NCBI GenBank assembly: GCA_946999785.1
Contig: CAMQEO010000031.1
Span: forward strand, 1 to 11,426
Origin: an uncultured Atopobium sp.
GTDB lineage: Bacteria > Actinomycetota > Coriobacteriia > Coriobacteriales > Atopobiaceae
Direction of reading: 5' to 3'
DNA: 11,426 nucleotides
Shown: positions 7,494 to 11,426 of the stretch, in pieces
Layout of the letters: the number at the start of each line of letters is the position of its first letter
How positions within the stretch are numbered: position 1 is the first letter of the stretch
The notes under the pieces: model-generated
What the model saw: the letters and a program-made list of their open reading frames with translations, nothing else
What the model was told of the DNA's origin: nothing
Databases searched by the model: none
Translations under genes and position numbers: made by a program

Positions 7494-7516
7494 GATAAAA
7501 TTTTTTTATAAAAATT
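7494..7516 (+). promoter_or_regulatory. A/T tract upstream of the lexA promoter (possible UP element)
   Basis: A run made only of A and T, with TTTTTTT (7501-7507) and AAAA (7511-7514), ends 12 bp before the lexA -35. This is where an RNA polymerase alpha-subunit UP element would lie. It is also the region from which a minus-strand promoter for the LysM gene could start: TATAAA at 7510-7505, with TTACAA (the lexA -35 read on the other strand) 18 bp upstream and the SOS box mostly within the spacer. Both readings are inference. Confidence 0.3.
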
Positions 7517-7517
7517 A

Positions 7518-7531
7518 AGAACATATGTTTG
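7518..7531. promoter_or_regulatory. SOS box (LexA operator)
   Basis: AGAACATATGTTTG contains GAAC-ATAT-GTTT, fitting the Gram-positive/actinobacterial LexA operator GAAC-N4-GTTC with one mismatch in the last half-site base; the core AACATATGTT is a perfect palindrome. It overlaps the -35 hexamer of the lexA promoter by three bases, the expected position for autorepression. It is the only convincing SOS box seen in the lexA/LysM intergenic region and may serve both divergent genes. Confidence 0.82.
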
Positions 7532-7557
7532 TAATTTAAGAATGTTCATGCTATACT
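7529..7557 (+). promoter_or_regulatory. lexA promoter (extended -10)
   Basis: The -35 is TTGTAA (7529-7534) and the -10 TATACT (7552-7557), separated by exactly 17 bp, with TGC immediately before the -10 (7549-7551), giving an extended -10. The predicted start of transcription near 7564 leaves a short leader containing the Shine-Dalgarno AAGAGGAG (7572-7579), 8 nt before the ATG. The -35 overlaps the SOS box, so LexA would occlude polymerase until it is cleaved. Confidence 0.8.
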
Positions 7558-7587
7558 AAATTAACTACAAAAAGAGGAGCGTGTCCT

Positions 7588-8232
7588 ATGAGAAAGCTTG
7601 GAAAACGACAAGAACAAATTTATTCCTATCTGTGTTCCTATGTTTCAGAGCATGGCTATCCGCCTTCAGTGCGAGAAATCGGAGAAGCGGTTGGATTAGC
7701 GTCTCCCTCTACCGTGCATATGCATTTGCACGCCCTGCAGGATCTTGGTTACATCCATAGAGATCCTAAAAAACCACGCGCACTTGTACTTCCCAAGCTT
7801 GTACAAGACGAAGGTGAACAACACCGTGTTGAAAACGATAATGTTGAGCTTAATGTAACTATTCTTCCTGTCGTTGGCCGAGTGGCTGCCGGTGTACCTA
7901 TTCTCGCGGAACAAAATATTGAAGACCGTCTTGCGGTTCCTACTTCTATAAGCTCAGACTCAAGTTCGTTTATCCTTAAAGTTCAAGGTGAGTCTATGAT
8001 TAACGCTGGCATTTTTGATGGCGATTATGTTGTTGTAAAAGAACAGCATGATGCACGTAACGGCGAAATCGTCATTGCGATGATTGATAATGAATGCACG
8101 GTAAAGCGTTTCTTCAAAGAAAGCAGCTATATTCGCCTACAACCAGAAAACGATACAATGAAGCCTATTATTGCTAAACATCCAACAATTATTGGTAAGG
8201 TAACAGGTTTGTTCAGATCGGTTATTTCATAA
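7588..8232 (+). CDS. lexA: LexA repressor / SOS autoprotease
   Basis: A 214-residue SOS master repressor. The N-terminal winged helix-turn-helix (about 1-68) contains PPSVREIGEAVGL at 25-37 and recognition helix SPSTVHMHLHAL at 39-50, close to the Gram-positive type that reads GAAC-N4-GTTC. The S24 peptidase domain holds the self-cleavage site Ala101-Gly102 in GRVAAGVP, nucleophile Ser136 in GESM, and general base Lys173 in TVKRF. All catalytic parts are intact, so RecA-stimulated cleavage should work. A strong SD (AAGAGGAG, 8 nt) supports the start. It is divergent from the putative division inhibitor and controlled by an SOS box over its own -35. A membrane-protein gene follows after 10 nt and is probably cotranscribed. 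Confidence 0.97.
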   Translation: MRKLGKRQEQIYSYLCSYVSEHGYPPSVREIGEAVGLASPSTVHMHLHALQDLGYIHRDPKKPRALVLPKLVQDEGEQHRVENDNVELNVTILPVVGRVAAGVPILAEQNIEDRLAVPTSISSDSSSFILKVQGESMINAGIFDGDYVVVKEQHDARNGEIVIAMIDNECTVKRFFKESSYIRLQPENDTMKPIIAKHPTIIGKVTGLFRSVIS

Positions 8233-8242
8233 AGGCGTGCGC

Positions 8243-9115
8243 GTGCATGGTTCTCAACGCATAGAAGCTTTTGATGTAATACGAGGTTTTTCACTCGTAT
8301 CTATGATTGCTTTTCATGCGTCTTATGACCTGGTATCGCTGTATGGTGTATCGCTTACCTGGTTTGTTTTTCCCTATATTGATCTATGGCGTAACAGTAT
8401 CGCATGGGTGTTTATTTTTCTTGCAGGTATGATGTGCTCATACTCAGTGCATAAGATCAAACGCTGTATTGTTTATCTTGTATGCGCTTTCATGATTTAT
8501 GTAGTGACAACTTTAGTGGCTGTGGATATTCCTATTAATTTCGGCATAATTTTTTGTTTAGGTATGTCAACAGCTGTTGTTACGCTTGTATCATACATGC
8601 TTTTACGTGTTGTTAAAACAGCTGCATTCGTAAAACTGAGCGCAGTTGTGCCTTCGTTTACGGGCAAAGTAGGTACGTTTATTTTGCTTTGTGTTATGCT
8701 TGGCCTCTTTGGAATCACGTATCATATACCGCACGGATATATAAGCTTCTTTCAGTATACGTGGCGTTTACCTGCATACTTATATTCCTCATACATTACT
8801 GCAGCATTTGGGTTTGCTCCGAGCTATTTTCAATCAGGTGATTACTACCCCATTTTTCCGTATCTGTTCTTATATAGTGGCGGCGCATTTGCGGGATGGT
8901 TAAGCAAATCGTATATGATGACATTACAAACGGCGCGGAGGTGCAAAGAGTCAGTTACGCTTGCTCATTGCTCCCCTGGTGCGTTGCTTTTTTACGGTTT
9001 AACATTTGTTAAAAATCTTCTTGCACTCATGGGAAGACACTCGTTACAAATATATGTGCTTCATCAACCGCTTTTATGTGTCCTTATATTTTTATGTATG
9101 AGTCGGAGCGCATAA
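8243..9115 (+). CDS. DUF1624 / HGSNAT-like membrane acyltransferase
   Basis: A 290-residue polytopic membrane protein of the heparan-alpha-glucosaminide N-acetyltransferase catalytic-like family (DUF1624). Family signs are the N-terminal block FDVIRGFSLVSMIAFHASYDL (10-30), with conserved D11, R14, G15, H25, Y28 and D29, an FPYLFLYSGGAFAGW region at 205-219, and the C-terminal GRHSLQIYVLHQPLL at 264-278. About seven to eight membrane segments are apparent. Human HGSNAT carries acetyl groups across a membrane to a sugar amine; bacterial members are largely uncharacterised, so substrate and even reaction are unknown here. No ATG fits the reading frame at this end. GTG at 8243, with AAAGG 7 nt upstream, is preferred to GTG at 8237, which lies only 1 nt from it. 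It starts 10 nt after lexA and likely shares its SOS-controlled transcript. Its stop lies 4 nt from the end of hflX on the other strand. Confidence 0.8.
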   Translation: MHGSQRIEAFDVIRGFSLVSMIAFHASYDLVSLYGVSLTWFVFPYIDLWRNSIAWVFIFLAGMMCSYSVHKIKRCIVYLVCAFMIYVVTTLVAVDIPINFGIIFCLGMSTAVVTLVSYMLLRVVKTAAFVKLSAVVPSFTGKVGTFILLCVMLGLFGITYHIPHGYISFFQYTWRLPAYLYSSYITAAFGFAPSYFQSGDYYPIFPYLFLYSGGAFAGWLSKSYMMTLQTARRCKESVTLAHCSPGALLFYGLTFVKNLLALMGRHSLQIYVLHQPLLCVLIFLCMSRSA

Positions 9116-9119
9116 AAAC

Positions 9120-10505
9120 TTACAATTCAAAAGGTTTAAGCCGCTCTACAAGCTTACGAGGAACATATACGCAAAGCTGAGTACCTTGTTCGTCATACGT
9201 TTCATGTACTACTCTACCATACGTATGAATTAAAGAAATAAACGAAGAATCCTTGTACGCAACATGTAAAACCATATATGTCTCTTGGCTCATAAGTTTA
9301 TGAGAAATCTTTTGTAATAGTGTTTCTATCCCCTGTCCTGTTTCGGCAGAGAGATAAGCGACATGAGTGGGGTCTATTGAATTGAATAATGCAAGCTCGT
9401 TGGGCTGCGTATGGGCACTAGATGAGTTTGAAGGAGTGAGATTCTCTACACAGGCAGACACTTCATGCTCGCTTGCGTGAGCATAAGAGTTTGATGCAAT
9501 ACGATCGATTTTATTAGCCACTATAAGATATGGGATTGAGCCTGCACCAATGTCGTTGAGAATAGAGAGAACCACATTCATTTCTTTTTCTGCATGAGCA
9601 GATGAAACATCTACAACGCACAGTAGGAGATCGGCTGAAACAACATCAAGCAAGGTAGATTTGAATGCATCTATGAGTTCAGTGGGTAATTTTTGTATAA
9701 AACCTACCGTATCGCTCAGTACTGCACGACGAGTGTCAGGAAGGGTAATCGAACGCGTTGTTGAGTCTAATGTTGCAAATAATTCATCTTTTACGTAGGT
9801 TGAAGAATGGCTTATTCGGTTGAGCAAGGTAGACTTACCTGCATTCGTGTATCCAACGAGTGCAATTTTATACAAAGGTGAAGATGAGCGAATACTGCGT
9901 TGCACCTTGCGCTGTATCTCTAAACCTGCAAGCTGCTGTTTAACATGGGCTATTTTTTCGCGTGAAAGACGTCTATCAATTTCGAGCTGACTTTCTCCTT
10001 GACCAAAACGTGATCCTATACCACCACGGGTTTGTTCGCCTAATAGATGGCTCCACATTCCTTTAAGGCGAGGAAGCATATATTGCATATGCGCAAGCTT
10101 AACTTGAAGTTTGCCTTCCTTAGTAGCGGCATGAGCTGCAAAAATATCTAAGATAAGCGAACAGCGATCAATAACTTGAAACGATTTTCCAACAGCATGG
10201 CAAATATTACTTTGTTGAGACGGGCTCAGTTCATCATCAAAAATTATAAAATCGCACATTAATGATTGTGCCATATGTTTAAGCTCGAGCAATTTACCTG
10301 AACCAATATAGGTTGAGTGTACAGGCGCATCAAGTTTTTGGACAAGCTTACCAACAGTTGTAATGTTAAGTGTTTCTGCCAAATGTGAAAGTTCTGATAA
10401 ACTTTCTTGCGTCGTAAAATCACAGGCAGCCGATGGTGTTTCAACTGCAACAACAAGCGCACGTGAACTGTTTTCATGTGGGTTATAAAATGAAAATCGA
10501 GTCAT
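9120..10505 (-). CDS. hflX: Ribosome-associated GTPase HflX
   Basis: A 461-residue HflX GTPase, which binds the 50S subunit and in other bacteria splits stalled 70S ribosomes under stress. The N-terminal nucleotide-binding HflX domain (about 15-180) ends in GGIGSRFGQGESQLEIDRRL (161-180), equivalent to the family's GGIGTRGPGETQLE block but with several substitutions. A helical linker follows. The G domain shows G1 GYTNAGKS at 218-225, G2 around ATLDSTTR at 244-251, G3 DTVG at 265-268, G4 NKID at 331-334 and G5 SAE at 386-388. Between G4 and G5 lies an unusually long Ser/His/Asn-rich insert (about 335-380). The SD is weak (AAGAAG, about 5 nt from the ATG). It begins 9 nt after the miaA stop, so the two form an operon, as in many bacteria. 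Confidence 0.95.
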   Translation of the reverse strand: MTRFSFYNPHENSSRALVVAVETPSAACDFTTQESLSELSHLAETLNITTVGKLVQKLDAPVHSTYIGSGKLLELKHMAQSLMCDFIIFDDELSPSQQSNICHAVGKSFQVIDRCSLILDIFAAHAATKEGKLQVKLAHMQYMLPRLKGMWSHLLGEQTRGGIGSRFGQGESQLEIDRRLSREKIAHVKQQLAGLEIQRKVQRSIRSSSPLYKIALVGYTNAGKSTLLNRISHSSTYVKDELFATLDSTTRSITLPDTRRAVLSDTVGFIQKLPTELIDAFKSTLLDVVSADLLLCVVDVSSAHAEKEMNVVLSILNDIGAGSIPYLIVANKIDRIASNSYAHASEHEVSACVENLTPSNSSSAHTQPNELALFNSIDPTHVAYLSAETGQGIETLLQKISHKLMSQETYMVLHVAYKDSSFISLIHTYGRVVHETYDEQGTQLCVYVPRKLVERLKPFEL

Positions 10506-10514
10506 ATAATCTTC

Positions 10515-11426
10515 TTAGCTTATATCGTTAATAATTTGGTGACACATATCATCTAAAGATTGCGTTGCACAATCGAGCCACTCAACTCGAGGATCACGGG
10601 AAAACCACGAGATTTGGCGCTTTGCATAATGACGCGTACGGCGTTTTATCAGGTCAACAGCTATTTCAAGTGAATAAGTTCCGTTTAAATAGGACAAAAT
10701 CTCTTGATAGCCTATTGCCTGCGATGCCGTTTTGCTCTGCTGGAGCCCACGTGCTTTGAGACGAACCACTTCATCAACAAGGCCTTGTTCAATCATAGCG
10801 TCAACACGCTTTTCAATACGGCTGTACAGCTCTTCACGAGGCCAGGAGAGTCCATATATACGTGCCGTATAGAATGGCTTCAAACGCTGTAATCCCTTTA
10901 CATGTTCGGCGTAGGAAATACCATCATCGAGCATTTCAAGCGCGCGAATAACACGACGGACATTATGAGGATGAATGAGCGCAGCAGATGCTGGGTCGCG
11001 TTTGCATAAAAGCTTAAAAACGAAGTCAGAACCCTCAACCTCAACGAGAGACTCATAGTAGTGTCTTTGAGGATTTTCAAAAGAACCTTGAGGAAAGTGC
11101 ATATCATCTATAACTGCATTGAGATAAAGCCCTGTTCCTCCACACAATATAACCTGTTTATGATTTGCACGAAGCGATTCCACGCACGCACGTGCCTCAA
11201 GTTGAAAACGTTGGACTGAATATGTTTCTTCAAGTTCGGCACAATCCACCATATCAAGCTTAGCTTTGCGCTCTTCTGGCGGCAGTTTGGCAACGCCGAT
11301 ATTCATACCCTTATAAATTTGTAGTGCATCAACAGAGATAACATGGGTATTAAAATGGAGCGCAAGCGTGTCGGCCAGTGATGATTTACCTGAGGCAGTT
11401 GGTCCAACAATGGCAATAATGGGAGA
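10515..11426 (-). CDS. miaA: tRNA dimethylallyltransferase, 5' end cut by the window edge
   Basis: The enzyme transfers a dimethylallyl group to N6 of A37 in tRNAs that read codons starting with U. The frame is open to the right edge without a stop, giving 303 visible residues. Counted from the edge, GPTASGKS (8-15) is the P-loop, and VDALQIYKGMNIGVAK (about 32-47) matches the family's D-x-x-Q-x-Y-x-x-M/L-x-I-G-T-A-K block. An internal ATG at 11306 lies just after this P-loop region and is not the true start. Further family signs are LCGGTGLYLNAVID, HPHNVRRVIRALEM and the tRNA-binding KRQISWF near the end. Only a handful of N-terminal residues are missing. It is upstream of hflX by 9 nt in the same operon. 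The first residues of the family usually contain a short leader before the P-loop. Confidence 0.96.
   Translation of the reverse strand, partial: SPIIAIVGPTASGKSSLADTLALHFNTHVISVDALQIYKGMNIGVAKLPPEERKAKLDMVDCAELEETYSVQRFQLEARACVESLRANHKQVILCGGTGLYLNAVIDDMHFPQGSFENPQRHYYESLVEVEGSDFVFKLLCKRDPASAALIHPHNVRRVIRALEMLDDGISYAEHVKGLQRLKPFYTARIYGLSWPREELYSRIEKRVDAMIEQGLVDEVVRLKARGLQQSKTASQAIGYQEILSYLNGTYSLEIAVDLIKRRTRHYAKRQISWFSRDPRVEWLDCATQSLDDMCHQIINDIS

Noticed and set aside
7539..7548. Second possible SOS half-site pair, AGAATGTTCA
   Set aside because: GAAT and GTTC abut without the 4-bp spacer, so it does not fit GAAC-N4-GTTC.
1..11426. CRISPR arrays, tRNA or rRNA genes, insertion sequences, toxin-antitoxin or phage genes
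   Set aside because: No repeated spacers, cloverleaf-like segments, transposase motifs or terminal inverted repeats were seen on reading both strands.

Overview
This window reads as a chromosomal housekeeping segment from a low-GC (roughly 40% by eye) member of the Actinomycetota. A Coriobacteriia/Atopobiaceae-type organism is my best guess. The main argument is gene order: miaA and hflX on the minus strand, lexA on the plus strand, then a small LysM membrane protein and nrdR on the minus strand. This is the arrangement and orientation I know from mycobacteria (miaA-dapF-hflX ... lexA / Rv2719c-nrdR) and in part from corynebacteria (lexA / divS-nrdR), here without dapF. The genus is inference. 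I see no mobile element, CRISPR array, tRNA or rRNA.

Layout from left to right. A ClC-type chloride/proton antiporter with a C-terminal TrkA-C domain (+) converges on trxB (-), with a probable bidirectional terminator between them. A minus-strand block follows, read right to left as nrdR, dut, a purine permease of the AzgA/PbuG type, a uracil permease (uraA) and then trxB. nrdR and dut overlap by 8 bp. A strong intrinsic terminator starts at the dut stop codon and lies inside the short leader of the purine permease. Further hairpins lie in the uraA leader and after uraA.

The centre of interest is 6.4-8.3 kb. lexA is divergent from a 120-residue single-pass LysM protein that resembles the SOS cell-division inhibitors DivS, Rv2719c/ChiZ and YneA. 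A good SOS box overlaps the -35 element of a well-formed extended -10 promoter for lexA. lexA is followed after 10 nt by a predicted membrane acyltransferase (DUF1624/HGSNAT-like), which may therefore be part of the SOS regulon. That gene ends 4 nt from the convergent end of hflX. hflX follows miaA after 9 nt, and miaA runs off the right edge lacking only a few N-terminal residues.

Functionally the window groups DNA-damage control (lexA, the division inhibitor), nucleotide supply and sanitation (nrdR, dut, purine and uracil permeases), redox upkeep (trxB), tRNA modification and ribosome rescue (miaA, hflX). I did not find a clearly undescribed system. The best leads are the SOS module with its attached membrane enzyme and the structured RNA leaders of the permease genes.
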